A stretch of DNA of 64,000 nt from Poriferisodalis sp965208925 (GCF_965208925.1 NZ_OZ242364.1:1736001-1800000); one strand, 5' to 3'; shown: positions 1 to 9,528, counted from the stretch's first letter. Made by a program: numbers and translations. The notes: generated by a model not told the origin, from the letters alone.

Positions 1-1
1 G

Positions 2-556
2 TACGTATATGGCGGCGGCTGGACAGCCGACAGCTGCCGCAAGCTCATCCGCCTGCTCGACACCGCCTCCACGTTCCACCTGCCGGTGGTGCATCTCGCG
101 GATTGCCCGGGATTCCTGATCGGCAAGGAGTCCGAGGAGAGCGGGACGATTCGCTTCGGATCGGCTGCCCTCGCGGCACTGGGACAGCTCACCGCGCCCT
201 TCGCCTGTGTGGTCATCCGCAAGGCATTCGGTGTCGCAGGCGCGGCCAACAACAAGCCGGGCGCCCGCAGCTTCCGGGTGGCATGGCCCTCTGGCGACTG
301 GGGCTCGCTGCCTATCGAGGGCGGCCTCGAGGTGGCCTACAAGCAGGATCTGGCCGACAGCGACACCCCCGACGAGTTGCTGACCGAGATCCGGGAGCGG
401 CTCAACAGCGTCCGCTCGCCGCACCGCTCTGCAGAGTTCTTCGAGATCGAGGAGATCATCGACCCCCGCGACACACGTCCGGTGCTGTGCGAGTGGGTCG
501 ACCTCGCCCGCCGCACCCTGCGGCCCGGGCCGAGTTCCTTCGGGTATCGCCCCTGA
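2..556 (+). CDS. Acyl-CoA carboxylase carboxyltransferase (beta) subunit, C-terminal part
   Basis: The gene runs off the left edge; the open frame begins with YVYGGGWTADS. The readable 184 residues match the C-terminal half of biotin-dependent acyl-CoA carboxylase carboxyltransferases (propionyl-, methylcrotonyl- or acetyl-CoA type). They show the conserved stretch 'LPVVHLADCPGFLIGKESE' followed by a Gly/Ala-rich segment that normally forms part of the CoA pocket. The family moves CO2 from carboxybiotin to an acyl-CoA in the cytoplasm. The substrate cannot be fixed from this fragment. A GTG at 86 is internal, not the start. The gene is followed 55 nt later by an acyl-CoA dehydrogenase, consistent with an acyl-CoA catabolic operon. 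Confidence 0.85.
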   Translation, partial: YVYGGGWTADSCRKLIRLLDTASTFHLPVVHLADCPGFLIGKESEESGTIRFGSAALAALGQLTAPFACVVIRKAFGVAGAANNKPGARSFRVAWPSGDWGSLPIEGGLEVAYKQDLADSDTPDELLTEIRERLNSVRSPHRSAEFFEIEEIIDPRDTRPVLCEWVDLARRTLRPGPSSFGYRP

Positions 557-569
557 GCTATCCAACCAG

Positions 570-597
570 TTGCGTGGCAGACTCAGCGGCGGATAAC
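570..597 (+). promoter_or_regulatory. Possible sigma-70-type promoter before the acyl-CoA dehydrogenase
   Basis: TTGCGT at 570-575 and GATAAC at 592-597 are separated by 16 nt and sit just before the GGGGAG ribosome-binding site and the ATG at 612. The -10 match is imperfect, so this is a weak call. The gene may instead be transcribed together with the carboxyltransferase. Confidence 0.25.
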
Positions 598-611
598 AGG
601 GGAGCGCAACG

Positions 612-1846
<1,235 letters not shown>

Positions 1847-1862
<16 letters not shown>

Positions 1863-1891
1863 ATCGCCGAGAACTAGATCCGCAAGAACTA
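1847..1891 (+). repeat. Three tandem 15-nt units carrying three in-frame stop codons
   Basis: Three head-to-tail 15-nt units (1847-1861, 1862-1876, 1877-1891) follow the pattern GATCsgCrAGAACTA with two or three differences between units. In the frame of the acyl-CoA dehydrogenase each unit encodes I-x-x-N followed by TAG, so the normal stop is followed by two duplicated tails with stops. The array ends directly at the ribosome-binding site of the next gene. Confidence 0.8.
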
Positions 1892-1903
1892 GGGGAGTCC
1901 ACC

Positions 1904-2686
1904 ATGGAACTGCGACTGGATGGCAAGACCGCGCTCGTGACCGGCGGCTCGGCCGGTATCGGCAAGGGCATCGCGAAGTCGTTCGCCGATGCAGGCGCGA
2001 ACGTGATGATCACGAGCCGCAAGGCCGACAAGTGCGAGGCGGCGGTGGCCGAACTGGCCGAGACCGCCAGCGGCGAGGTGAGCTACGTCGCCGCTCACAT
2101 CGGCCACCTCGATCAGGCTGAGCGGGTGATGGGCGAGACCATCGAGCGTTTCGGATCGCTGGACATCCTGGTCAACAATGCGGCCACCAATCCCTGGGCG
2201 GGACCCATGGTGGACTGCGACATCCCGCGCCTCGACAAGACCTACGAGGTGAACCTGCGAGCGCCGCTGCAGTGGACGCAGATTGCAAGGCAGATGTGGA
2301 TGGGCGAACACGGCGGCTCGGTGATCAACATCGCGTCGGTGGGCGGCCATCACACATCCGAGGCGCTGGGCGTCTACTGCATGTTCAAGGACGCGCTCAT
2401 GCACATGACCAGGCAGCTCGCGGCCGAGCTGGGGCCCAAGATGCGGGTCAACTGCATCGCGCCCGGCTTGATCCGCACTGATTTCGCCCGTGTTCTGTGG
2501 GATGGGCCGCGTGGCCAGATGATCGCCGACCAGCTGCCCATGAAGCGGCTCGGCGAGCCGTCCGACATCGGCGAGGCTGCCCTGTTCCTGTCAGCTGCCG
2601 GCTCGTGGATGACCGGTCATGTCATGGACATCGACGGCGGCGAATGCGTGAAGATCTCCGGAGAGCTGCCGCTCGAAGAGGGCTGA
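1904..2686 (+). CDS. Short-chain dehydrogenase/reductase (SDR)
   Basis: This is a 260-residue classical SDR that probably oxidises or reduces a hydroxy/keto group with NAD(P)H in the cytoplasm. The Rossmann motif TGGSAGIGKG lies near residues 13-22, NNAAT near 91, the catalytic Ser in NIASVGG, and the YxxxK pair in VYCMFKDA. The start at ATG 1904 is chosen because AGGGGAG lies 6 nt upstream; an in-frame GTG at 1838 would overlap the previous gene and add non-family sequence. The gene follows the acyl-CoA dehydrogenase by about 40 nt, so it may act on a later hydroxyacyl intermediate. The substrate is not evident. Confidence 0.88.
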   Translation: MELRLDGKTALVTGGSAGIGKGIAKSFADAGANVMITSRKADKCEAAVAELAETASGEVSYVAAHIGHLDQAERVMGETIERFGSLDILVNNAATNPWAGPMVDCDIPRLDKTYEVNLRAPLQWTQIARQMWMGEHGGSVINIASVGGHHTSEALGVYCMFKDALMHMTRQLAAELGPKMRVNCIAPGLIRTDFARVLWDGPRGQMIADQLPMKRLGEPSDIGEAALFLSAAGSWMTGHVMDIDGGECVKISGELPLEEG

Positions 2687-2720
2687 GTCGGGCTGAGCCG
2701 GCCCTGCGCACGGTTGCTGG

Positions 2721-3524
2721 TCAGAGGACGTCAGCGAACCCCGGCAACGTCGCAAGCCAGTCGACGACCCGTTGTGGGTTCTCGACCATCGCGTTGTGGC
2801 CGAGGCCGTCGAATACGTGTGGCTCAGTGACGTCGGCCGCGTGAGCGTTGGTCGCTGCGACCGCGGCCAAGTCAGCGTGATGATCTGGTGCGACGAGCGG
2901 ATCGTGCTCGCCGATCGCCATAGCGACGGTGCACTTCGCTGCCGGCAGCAGACCCGACATGTCAGGCGGGCCTACGCCGATGGTGGCGGGGTCCTGCGCC
3001 GTTCGCCAGCGGCCTGGGCTATCTGAGTCCGACGTCACGCCGGCCGTAACTGCAGCGGCGATGCGTTCATCGTCAGCATCGATGACGCCGAACAATCCGG
3101 ACAGCTTCAAGAACCAGTCGACGGCACCCGCACGGTCGTCGAACAGCCGAGGGGGGCGCGCCGCAAGGTCTGGCATGCGAGCCAGTTCGTCATCCGACCA
3201 GCGCAGCTTCACCCCGACGGTCGCTGCCCCGACAGGCGGCGGTCCGAACCAACCTGAGGCCAGCGCGAGCGCGACGGCGCCGCCCATCGAATGCCCGACG
3301 ACAGCGAAAGGACGCTCCCCGTATTCACGCCGTAGTGCCTCAGCTACATCTGCCGCCATGGCCCCGAACGTGTAGGGAACGCGCCACACCGCCTCGCCGT
3401 GCCCGCGAATGTCGGGCGCGTACACGGTGCCGCCGGCCGCCTCCATGATCCGGGTCACTCCGTCCCACACGTGCCGATTCGCGCCCAGCCCGTGTAGCAG
3501 CACCAGAGTCGGCAGCTCAGCCAC
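2721..3524 (-). CDS. Alpha/beta-fold hydrolase
   Basis: This 267-residue alpha/beta hydrolase starts with a typical 'LVLLHGLGANRHVWDGV' oxyanion segment. The nucleophile elbow is GHSMGG (Ser in 'VVGHSMGGAVALALA'), and the probable catalytic His is in 'DGLGHNAMVENP' near the C terminus. The GTG start has GGAGGAG 4 nt upstream. No signal peptide is visible, so the enzyme should be cytoplasmic. It could be an esterase, lactonase or C-C bond hydrolase. It is followed on the same strand by nothing close; the crotonase-like gene lies upstream, 60 nt away, and the two may be co-transcribed. Confidence 0.85.
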   Translation of the reverse strand: MAELPTLVLLHGLGANRHVWDGVTRIMEAAGGTVYAPDIRGHGEAVWRVPYTFGAMAADVAEALRREYGERPFAVVGHSMGGAVALALASGWFGPPPVGAATVGVKLRWSDDELARMPDLAARPPRLFDDRAGAVDWFLKLSGLFGVIDADDERIAAAVTAGVTSDSDSPGRWRTAQDPATIGVGPPDMSGLLPAAKCTVAMAIGEHDPLVAPDHHADLAAVAATNAHAADVTEPHVFDGLGHNAMVENPQRVVDWLATLPGFADVL

Positions 3525-3584
3525 GGTCTCCTCCGGGGAACTGCCGGCGGTGGCTGCAGCGGCCGCAATCCGCGTCGGTCGGGT

Positions 3585-4532
3585 TCATCGGGACCGCTCG
3601 CCGTAGTCGCCATGAGGAGCGTCGCGCTCGGCGATGACCTGGCGGAAGCCCTTGGTCTCGAAGTCCTCCACCCAGCGGTACGCCTCTTCGGTATGCCGCG
3701 TCACGCCATCGAAGAAGGTTCCCAGCAGCTGGCTCGTGCGGAGTCCCATGTTCTCGAAGGCTTGGTTCACGAGCAGCTTGTTGAGCGCTAACTGGTTGGC
3801 GGGGATGTGGGCCAGCCGGCGGGCGAATGCCTCGACCCGCTCGTCGAGCTCGTCGGGCGGATGTACGTAGGCGACCAATCCGATGCGGTGCGCCGTCTGC
3901 GCGTCAATGGCATCGCCCGACAGCAGGAACTGCTTCGCATGCTCGAGGCCCAGCCGGTAGACCCACATCATGGTGGTGGGCGTGCCATAGATCCGCGACG
4001 GGGCGTAGCCGATATGGGCGTCTTCTGCCATGAAGAGCAGGTCGCAGCACAGGATCATGTCCGTGGCTCCGCCGATCGCCCAGCCGTGGATCTGCCCGAG
4101 CACCGGCTTGGGGCATTCCCAGATCTTCATGAATCGCTTCACGTTGTGGCCCATGAACTGCCAGTCGCGTACCGGATCCCAAGCACCCTCACGGGGTTTC
4201 GGGCCGGGTGCGCTGTATGGGCTACCCCACGAGTCGTACAGCTCCTCTGAGCTTGAGCCACTGCCCCCGCCCGGATTGAGGTCATAGCCCGCGGTGAGCG
4301 TCGGGCCGTTGCCGCGGATGACAATCGAGCAGACATCCCTCGACGCTGTCGCCCGATCGATGCCGTCTGCCACCCCGGCAATGACGCTCTCGGTGAGCGT
4401 GTTCATGCGTTCGGGCCGGTTGAGGGTGATGAAGGCGACGGTGTCGTCTTCGTCGTAGAGCACCACCGGCTCCGCACCGCTGTTGCCGGATCCAGCTCCG
4501 GCAGATCCGGCGGCGCTCGTGTCGGAGTTCAT
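3585..4532 (-). CDS. Enoyl-CoA hydratase/isomerase (crotonase) family protein
   Basis: This 315-residue crotonase-fold protein has 'DTVAFITLNRPERMNTL' at the start of the fold, the oxyanion segment 'IVIRGNGPTLTAGYDL', and 'IHGWAIGGATDMILCCDLLF'. It has an N-terminal Ser/Gly-rich extension of about 20 residues. At the position where enoyl-CoA hydratases carry the first catalytic Glu (normally after a Pro), the sequence reads IGYAPSRIYG. No obvious second catalytic Glu is visible in the following helix. It may therefore be a non-hydratase member of the superfamily. The chosen start is ATG 4532 (MNSDTS). The open frame continues upstream only as out-of-frame shadow of the next gene. Confidence 0.83.
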   Translation of the reverse strand: MNSDTSAAGSAGAGSGNSGAEPVVLYDEDDTVAFITLNRPERMNTLTESVIAGVADGIDRATASRDVCSIVIRGNGPTLTAGYDLNPGGGSGSSSEELYDSWGSPYSAPGPKPREGAWDPVRDWQFMGHNVKRFMKIWECPKPVLGQIHGWAIGGATDMILCCDLLFMAEDAHIGYAPSRIYGTPTTMMWVYRLGLEHAKQFLLSGDAIDAQTAHRIGLVAYVHPPDELDERVEAFARRLAHIPANQLALNKLLVNQAFENMGLRTSQLLGTFFDGVTRHTEEAYRWVEDFETKGFRQVIAERDAPHGDYGERSR

Positions 4533-4588
4533 GGCGCGGACGCTAGCTGCGCACATCCCGCGGCATTGCTGCGGGGGCGGACGGGCGG

Positions 4589-5167
4589 CTAGGCCTGGGC
4601 TGTGTCGACCGGCGTCGGCCAGCCGGGCACGCCGTCTTCGAGCTGCACTCCGGCGCTGTTGTTGAAGCCGCAGACCATGCGATAGCAGCCCGACACGGCG
4701 AGCAGCTGGCACAGGTCGGCGGCGCTGTAGTGCTGTGATGCCTCGGCCCAGGCACTGTCTGAGACGCAGTCGTCGGCGCACAGGTCGTCGACGAGTTGGA
4801 GCATGGCGGCTTCGGCAGGTGTCCACTTGCCCTGGGAGATGGGCCGGGTGGCGTCGTAGAGCTCGGTCTCGGTCACGCCGTCGACCAGCGCCACAAGACC
4901 GTGCTGACCGAACGTGTACGCCGAGCCGCAGTTCCAGCAGGTCCGCAGCACCGCGATCTCCACGTCCCGCCGCGTGAGGTCGTCTTCGAACTGCAGCAGG
5001 ATGGTCTGGGAGAACATGCCCATGGCCTTGGAGACGAGCTTGTTGTGGGCCATCGTCGCCCGCATGTTCACCACGTAGGCGGGCGAGTCCTTCATGGCCT
5101 CGCGTGCGAGCTTCGCTGCCCATTCCAAGGGCTCCAACCGTGGTTCCGACGGTCGAGAAAAGTGCAT
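4589..5167 (-). CDS. Carboxymuconolactone decarboxylase / AhpD-like family protein
   Basis: The 192-residue protein has the AhpD/CMD core 'EIAVLRTCWNCGSAYTFGQH', that is, a CxxC pair followed by His, and a helical C-terminal half. Members are either decarboxylases of aromatic-degradation lactones or thiol-dependent peroxidase partners; the CxxC pair favours a redox role. The start is taken as ATG 5167 (MHFSRPSEP). A TAnnnT hexamer ending 6 nt before this codon suggests a leaderless transcript. A GTG two codons upstream (SV-R-M) and a longer open frame reaching 5323 are less likely. Confidence 0.82.
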   Translation of the reverse strand: MHFSRPSEPRLEPLEWAAKLAREAMKDSPAYVVNMRATMAHNKLVSKAMGMFSQTILLQFEDDLTRRDVEIAVLRTCWNCGSAYTFGQHGLVALVDGVTETELYDATRPISQGKWTPAEAAMLQLVDDLCADDCVSDSAWAEASQHYSAADLCQLLAVSGCYRMVCGFNNSAGVQLEDGVPGWPTPVDTAQA

Positions 5168-5173
5168 GCGCAC

Positions 5174-5179
5174 AGAGTA
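5174..5179 (-). promoter_or_regulatory. Leaderless-type -10 element (TACTCT) for the AhpD-like gene
   Basis: Read on the minus strand, TACTCT ends exactly 6 nt before the ATG at 5167, and no Shine-Dalgarno sequence is present. A TTCACC hexamer lies 18 nt further upstream and could serve as -35. Confidence 0.45.
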
Positions 5180-5220
5180 GGACCCGCTCCATACCCCGGT
5201 GAATGTGCAGTAGTCATGGC

Positions 5221-5239
5221 CGTGATGAACACCATCACG
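5221..5239. promoter_or_regulatory. Perfect 7-5-7 palindrome between divergent genes, candidate operator
   Basis: CGTGATG (5221-5227) and CATCACG (5233-5239) are perfect inverted arms around AACAC. The site lies in the 143-nt divergent gap between the AhpD-like gene and the P450. Size and symmetry fit a TetR- or GntR-type repressor site, but no such regulator gene is next to it. Confidence 0.4.
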
Positions 5240-5310
5240 CACTCCGGCTCGAGCTTCTCGCTTACGCTGGCGCCATCTGGGACTGTTGAGCCTCGGGGGA
5301 GGAGGCTGCC

Positions 5311-6549
5311 GTGAGCACAACAACCGGCGTTGATCGCAGCGAGGTCGAGCGCGACTTCGACATCTTCAGCGACGAGTACATAGCGGACCCGTCCGTGGTG
5401 TGGGACGAATTGCGCGCTGAGTGCCCCGTCGCGCACAGCGACCGAAACGGTGGCGGGTGGTTGCCCACCACCTGGGACGACATCGCGGCGGTCGCCTACG
5501 ACACCGACAACTTCAGCTCACGCGACAGCTCCGTAGCGCACACGCCCGAGGGTGCTTCGTTCATCTCGGCGCCGCCGATCACCTCCGATCCGCCGTTCCA
5601 TGCCGACGCTCGCCGGATGCTGCTGCCGTTCTTCTCGCCCCCGGCGGTCGAGGAGCTCGTCGAGGTCACGCGCAGCATCGCCCGTGAGCGCCTCGATGTC
5701 ATCGCAGCCGAAACGGGGGCGGACCGGGGCGGTTCCGGCGTCGTCGACGCCGCCGACGCCTACTCCAAGTACATCCCGGTGCGGGTGATCGCCCGCATCC
5801 TGGGACTGCCCGAGTCAGACGAGCCGATGTTCACCCGCTGGGCCGTTGCCGTGCTGCAGGCCACGCCGGAGGAGCACGACCACCGCGCCGTCGCCACTCG
5901 CGAAGTGCTTCGTTACTTCGGCGATCTGGTTGACGCTCGTCGCGAGGAACGTGCGGACGATCTGCCGTCCAAGTTGATCGACATGCGGTTGCCGAACGGC
6001 GACCCGCTCACCAACCGCCATATCACCGGTGTCGGCTTCCTGCTCTTGCTGGCTGGCATCGACACGACGTGGAGTTCGATCTCGGCCAGCCTGCTGCACC
6101 TGGCGACCAACCCCGACGACCGCGAGCGTCTGCTGGCCGAGCCGCAGCTCCTCGATTCGGCCATCGAGGAGTTCCTGCGGGCGTACGCACCTGTCACGAT
6201 GGCACGGATCAGCGCTACCGACGACGCACAGATCAGTGGCTGCCCGGTCCCCGAGGGCGACAAGGTGTACCTGCCGTTCGGGGCGGGCAACCGCGACCCG
6301 GCCAAGTTCGACCGGCCCAACGAGGTCCTCATCGACCGGGCGGAGAACCGGCACTTCGCCTTCGGCATCGGCATTCACCGCTGCTTGGGCTCGAACCTGG
6401 CCCGCATGGAGCTCAAAGTCGCGCTCGAAGAATGGCTCGCACGTTTCCCGAACTTCGAGCTCGCCACCGACGCGGACGGCCGCAGCGCTGAATGGGGCGG
6501 CTACCAGATCCGAGGCCCCCGCAACCTGCTGATCCGCGTCGGCATCTGA
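5311..6549 (+). CDS. Cytochrome P450
   Basis: This 412-residue soluble bacterial-type P450 is a heme monooxygenase that needs ferredoxin-type electron donors; no ferredoxin or ferredoxin reductase gene is in the window. The heme-binding loop 'FAFGIGIHRCLGSNLAR' places the axial thiolate at Cys358. The I-helix oxygen-activation segment is 'LLLLAGIDTTWSSIS' and the ExxR of the K helix is in 'AIEEFLRAY'. The GTG start has GGGGAGGAGG 6 nt upstream. The family resembles actinobacterial CYPs acting on terpenoids, steroids or fatty acids, but the substrate cannot be read. It may be divergently regulated with the AhpD-like gene. Confidence 0.93.
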   Translation: MSTTTGVDRSEVERDFDIFSDEYIADPSVVWDELRAECPVAHSDRNGGGWLPTTWDDIAAVAYDTDNFSSRDSSVAHTPEGASFISAPPITSDPPFHADARRMLLPFFSPPAVEELVEVTRSIARERLDVIAAETGADRGGSGVVDAADAYSKYIPVRVIARILGLPESDEPMFTRWAVAVLQATPEEHDHRAVATREVLRYFGDLVDARREERADDLPSKLIDMRLPNGDPLTNRHITGVGFLLLLAGIDTTWSSISASLLHLATNPDDRERLLAEPQLLDSAIEEFLRAYAPVTMARISATDDAQISGCPVPEGDKVYLPFGAGNRDPAKFDRPNEVLIDRAENRHFAFGIGIHRCLGSNLARMELKVALEEWLARFPNFELATDADGRSAEWGGYQIRGPRNLLIRVGI

Positions 6550-6620
6550 GTTCCCGACCGGATGCAGGCATCTGAGGTCTGCTCGACCCGTCGCGACCGC
6601 GGCTTCGAGCGTGCCGCCCG

Positions 6621-7616
6621 CTATTCCGCCGGGAAGGGGAGCTGCAGCCACCACGGCCGGTCGACAGGGTCGACTCGGCTGACCCACTTGACCCACCAGA
6701 ATCCCCGCCTGCCTGGTGCGACCAGCCGCACCGGGGCGCCGTGGCCTCGGCGCAACGGCTCACCGCCGTACCCGACGGCCAGGTACAGGTCGGCCGCATC
6801 GCCGGCGGGGAACAGCCGGCTGTAGCCGGTCAGCGATGTGATTTCCAGTGTGGGCGCGTCGTTCTCGGGCAGCAGCTCGGCCAATGGCACTGCGTCCCAC
6901 GACTGGCGGCTCCACCATCCTCCGGTGCAGTCGAGGTCGGCGATCAGCGGCGCGGCCCGGTCGTGGAGGGTCTCCAGCACGACCGGCTCGCCGGCGACGG
7001 TGAGCTCCCAGTCCGACGCTGCCACCCGGGGCGACCGGTCGTTGAGCCACATGGTGGTTGGCATCCCGGCGGGTGTGAACGAAGCGATCTCGTGAGAGCC
7101 GGTGAATCGTCGGTTGTCGCCCACCGCCAGCTGCTGGATCCAGTAGGCCGCGCCGGCGGCGGCCAGCGCGATGCCCCCGCCGACGAATGCCCTGCGGTCG
7201 AGGTCGGCGATGCCGGGACGGCCCGGCCGGCTGACGATGTGCCACACCAGCAGCGGGGCCACGAACGCGACCAGCAGGACATGTGTCCACAACGCCGACC
7301 AGTAGCCCACGCCGTGCCACAGACCGGTGGCGTGCAGCACTCCGAGCACGACGGTCGCGACGACGAGAGCGCCGAGCAGCATCGACAACCACCGGGTGGC
7401 GCGCCGACGCTTCAGCCCTGTGCGCACCGAGCCCCGGAGCTTTGCCGGGGCCATTGCCAGCAGGCTCAGACCTGCGAGAGCGTGCATGACGGTGAGCCAG
7501 CGTCCCCAACCGGTTCCCACCGCCCACGACGCCAGCCCGGACCCAATCGCCGCCGTGGCGGCGACGGCCAGCAGCAGGTCCACCTGCCGCGCCGTCAGCC
7601 GTGTGCGAAGTTGCAT
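6621..7616 (-). CDS. Membrane-anchored molybdopterin-dependent oxidoreductase (sulfite oxidase/MsrP-like) with N-terminal helical bundle
   Basis: The 331-residue protein begins with four predicted membrane helices (about residues 12-34, 40-58, 75-97, 107-128), then an Arg-Arg segment and a fifth helix (143-160), then a sulfite-oxidase-fold domain. The Moco ligand candidate is Cys230 in 'LIADLDCTGGWWS'. The C-terminal 'GAPVRLVAPGRRGFWWVKWV' is the usual substrate-pocket stretch. Histidines 45, 95, 112 and 126 lie in or near the helices and could bind heme b, so this may be a one-chain version of an MsrP-MsrQ-like pair. The Moco domain should face outside. Sulfoxide reduction or sulfite oxidation are both possible. 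Confidence 0.75.
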   Translation of the reverse strand: MQLRTRLTARQVDLLLAVAATAAIGSGLASWAVGTGWGRWLTVMHALAGLSLLAMAPAKLRGSVRTGLKRRRATRWLSMLLGALVVATVVLGVLHATGLWHGVGYWSALWTHVLLVAFVAPLLVWHIVSRPGRPGIADLDRRAFVGGGIALAAAGAAYWIQQLAVGDNRRFTGSHEIASFTPAGMPTTMWLNDRSPRVAASDWELTVAGEPVVLETLHDRAAPLIADLDCTGGWWSRQSWDAVPLAELLPENDAPTLEITSLTGYSRLFPAGDAADLYLAVGYGGEPLRRGHGAPVRLVAPGRRGFWWVKWVSRVDPVDRPWWLQLPFPAE

Positions 7617-7664
7617 GTCACGGCGATCATGGCATGACGATCTCTGTTGCTCGTAGCGGATTGA

Positions 7665-9353
7665 TCAGCGGCGGCAGTGCAGCGACACGGTGTCGGCGTC
7701 ACGCTGCCGCCAGACGGTGTCATCGCCGGTCAGCCGGCCTGCTTCGACGGCCGCCGTGTGGGTGACCAGCAGGGGCAGCAGCGAGTCGTATTCGGCGAAC
7801 CTCTCGGCTGCTTGCTCGGTCTCGCAGACCATCAGCAGGGGCACAGGTCGTCCCACGGCGGCGCATTTCCGGTAGGGCCTGATCTTGTCGATGATCTCCG
7901 AGGGAGTGGTGGCGCTGCGCTCGTACTCGAGGCAGTAGGCGCCGCTGCCGAGCGGCCCATCAGTGACCAGCACCACGAGGTCGGGCCGGATCTGCGTGAT
8001 GGCGGGCACGTTGATCTCCCCCCTCCAACCCGCGAATGCTGCTGCGCCCTCGGAGGCGAATTGCAGGACCAGCCGGTTGACGCCGTCGTCGTGGTGGCGC
8101 TGCCGGTGCCGGAAGGTCGGGATCAGGTAGGCACCGTGGCGCCGGATGAGCGCCCGGGCCAGCAGCCGGCTCAGATTGGCCGCTCGGCGCAGACCGCGCT
8201 CGGTGAGATAGCAGTGGCCGTCGAAACGGTCGATGAGCCCGACCTCGTCGAGCGCGGTGAGCACTGCGTCGATCCGTCGAGGCGATGTGCTCAACAAGCT
8301 GCTCAGCTGGCTGCCCCGCATTGCCGGGAACTGCGCGACGGCCATGAAGACGGCGTAGGAGAGCGGCTCGGCGATGGCCACCGTGTCTGCGTTGTATTTC
8401 CGCCAGCGCTTCAGCTTCTCGGCTCTCCCCACTTCCATCGGCGTGACCGGGTCGTCGACGCGATCACTGGATGGCCGCAGCTCGACGGGATCTCCCCACA
8501 GCCCATCGGGTGTGCAGATCAATGGCCACGCGTCGCGCGCAAACTCGCGTTGCGCCAACTGAGCCGCCCACGAATCGGCGGCGAGGATCACCTGCGCGGA
8601 TGGCACTGCGTCGTAAGTGGGGTCGCCGTAGAAGACCCGGTCGGCAGCCCGCTCGTGGGCGTCGTGATCGCTCGAGTACGCGTCGAGTCCCCAGAAGCGA
8701 TGGGCTCGCTTGCGCCGCAGCGATCGCTCGGTGGCGTGCAGGCCCACGTAGGTGAACGTCACCCAATACCGCTCGCCATAGTGCGCGACAGCGTGAAACC
8801 AGCCGCCGTGGCGCAGCAGCCGGAATTCGGTCATGGCGAGATCTCCCACCCCAGGGGCAACGCCAGGTGGCACACGCAGCCAGCCGGAGAACAGCAGCCT
8901 GGGAGCGAGCCGGTAGAGCAGCTCCAGCCAAGCCAGTCGGCGCACGCACGTGCGCACACCTCGCGCGGTGACTGTCCACTGGACACGCTCGCGAGAGCCG
9001 AGGACCGGTTCGCCGGGGAGAGTGCCCGTGTCCGGGGACAGGATCTGCTCGGCTGCGCAGCTCACTGCGGTCCCGTGCGCCTGTGCACGATCGTGGAGAT
9101 AGAGCGCCTCGGCGGCCTGACTCGTGAGAAACCAGCGTTGCTGCTGGCGTTCGATCATCCCGACGCTCATCGACGCAAGCCAGCCGGCGCGCTGCAGCCG
9201 TCCGAATTTCGCCCGCAATTGCGGCTCGCCCAGAGCGAGAATCGGCACCAAGTTGGAGGTGCTCGCGAGCGGCATTCGTCCGATGATGCGGAGAGTGCGC
9301 TGGTCGATGGCATCGGGAAGTCTCGCCGAGGCCCGTCGGTCATGGACCGCCAC
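7665..9353 (-). CDS. Replication-relaxation-like protein (winged-helix plus nuclease-like C terminus)
   Basis: The 562-residue protein has an N-terminal winged-helix pattern ('MPLASTSNLVPILALGEPQ', then 'KFGRLQRAGWLASM') and a second one near residues 350-390 ('MRGSQLSSLLSTSPRRIDA', then 'ALDEVGLI'). Near the C terminus, 'RPDLVVLVTDG' followed by 'YCLEYERSATTPSEIIDKI' looks like the D-(E)xE/K core of a nuclease fold. This layout recalls replication-relaxation proteins of actinobacterial plasmids and integrative elements. No other plasmid or phage gene is nearby, so it appears solitary. The function is not established. A long opposite-strand open frame covers the same DNA and is judged a shadow. 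Confidence 0.6.
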   Translation of the reverse strand: MAVHDRRASARLPDAIDQRTLRIIGRMPLASTSNLVPILALGEPQLRAKFGRLQRAGWLASMSVGMIERQQQRWFLTSQAAEALYLHDRAQAHGTAVSCAAEQILSPDTGTLPGEPVLGSRERVQWTVTARGVRTCVRRLAWLELLYRLAPRLLFSGWLRVPPGVAPGVGDLAMTEFRLLRHGGWFHAVAHYGERYWVTFTYVGLHATERSLRRKRAHRFWGLDAYSSDHDAHERAADRVFYGDPTYDAVPSAQVILAADSWAAQLAQREFARDAWPLICTPDGLWGDPVELRPSSDRVDDPVTPMEVGRAEKLKRWRKYNADTVAIAEPLSYAVFMAVAQFPAMRGSQLSSLLSTSPRRIDAVLTALDEVGLIDRFDGHCYLTERGLRRAANLSRLLARALIRRHGAYLIPTFRHRQRHHDDGVNRLVLQFASEGAAAFAGWRGEINVPAITQIRPDLVVLVTDGPLGSGAYCLEYERSATTPSEIIDKIRPYRKCAAVGRPVPLLMVCETEQAAERFAEYDSLLPLLVTHTAAVEAGRLTGDDTVWRQRDADTVSLHCRR

Positions 9354-9507
9354 TCAGCCAATCGAGCAGACGGATGCCGCGAATTGTGCCCAATTCCGTC
9401 AAGCGAACGAGATGCGATCAGGAAACCCGGCAGGCTTCAGCAGTCTGAGCAGCAAGCATCAGCAATCTGAGCCTCAAGTTGAGAAGTCCGCATGCTCTGG
9501 CAGAGGC

Positions 9508-9528
9508 CGAAGGGTGCTGACCCCTTCG
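9508..9528. terminator. Small stem-loop, 7-bp arms
   Basis: CGAAGGG (9508-9514) pairs with CCCTTCG (9522-9528) over a 7-nt loop. It has no T tract. It lies downstream of the 9571-9597 hairpin in the reading direction of the ABC operon and may be a second part of the same terminator. Confidence 0.3.

Noticed and set aside
7677..9470. A 597-codon open frame on the plus strand opposite the replication-relaxation-like gene
   Set aside because: It has no ribosome-binding site and a composition rich in Gln, Arg, Gly and Ala without a family pattern, as expected of an antisense shadow in high-GC DNA. The minus-strand frame shows domain motifs.
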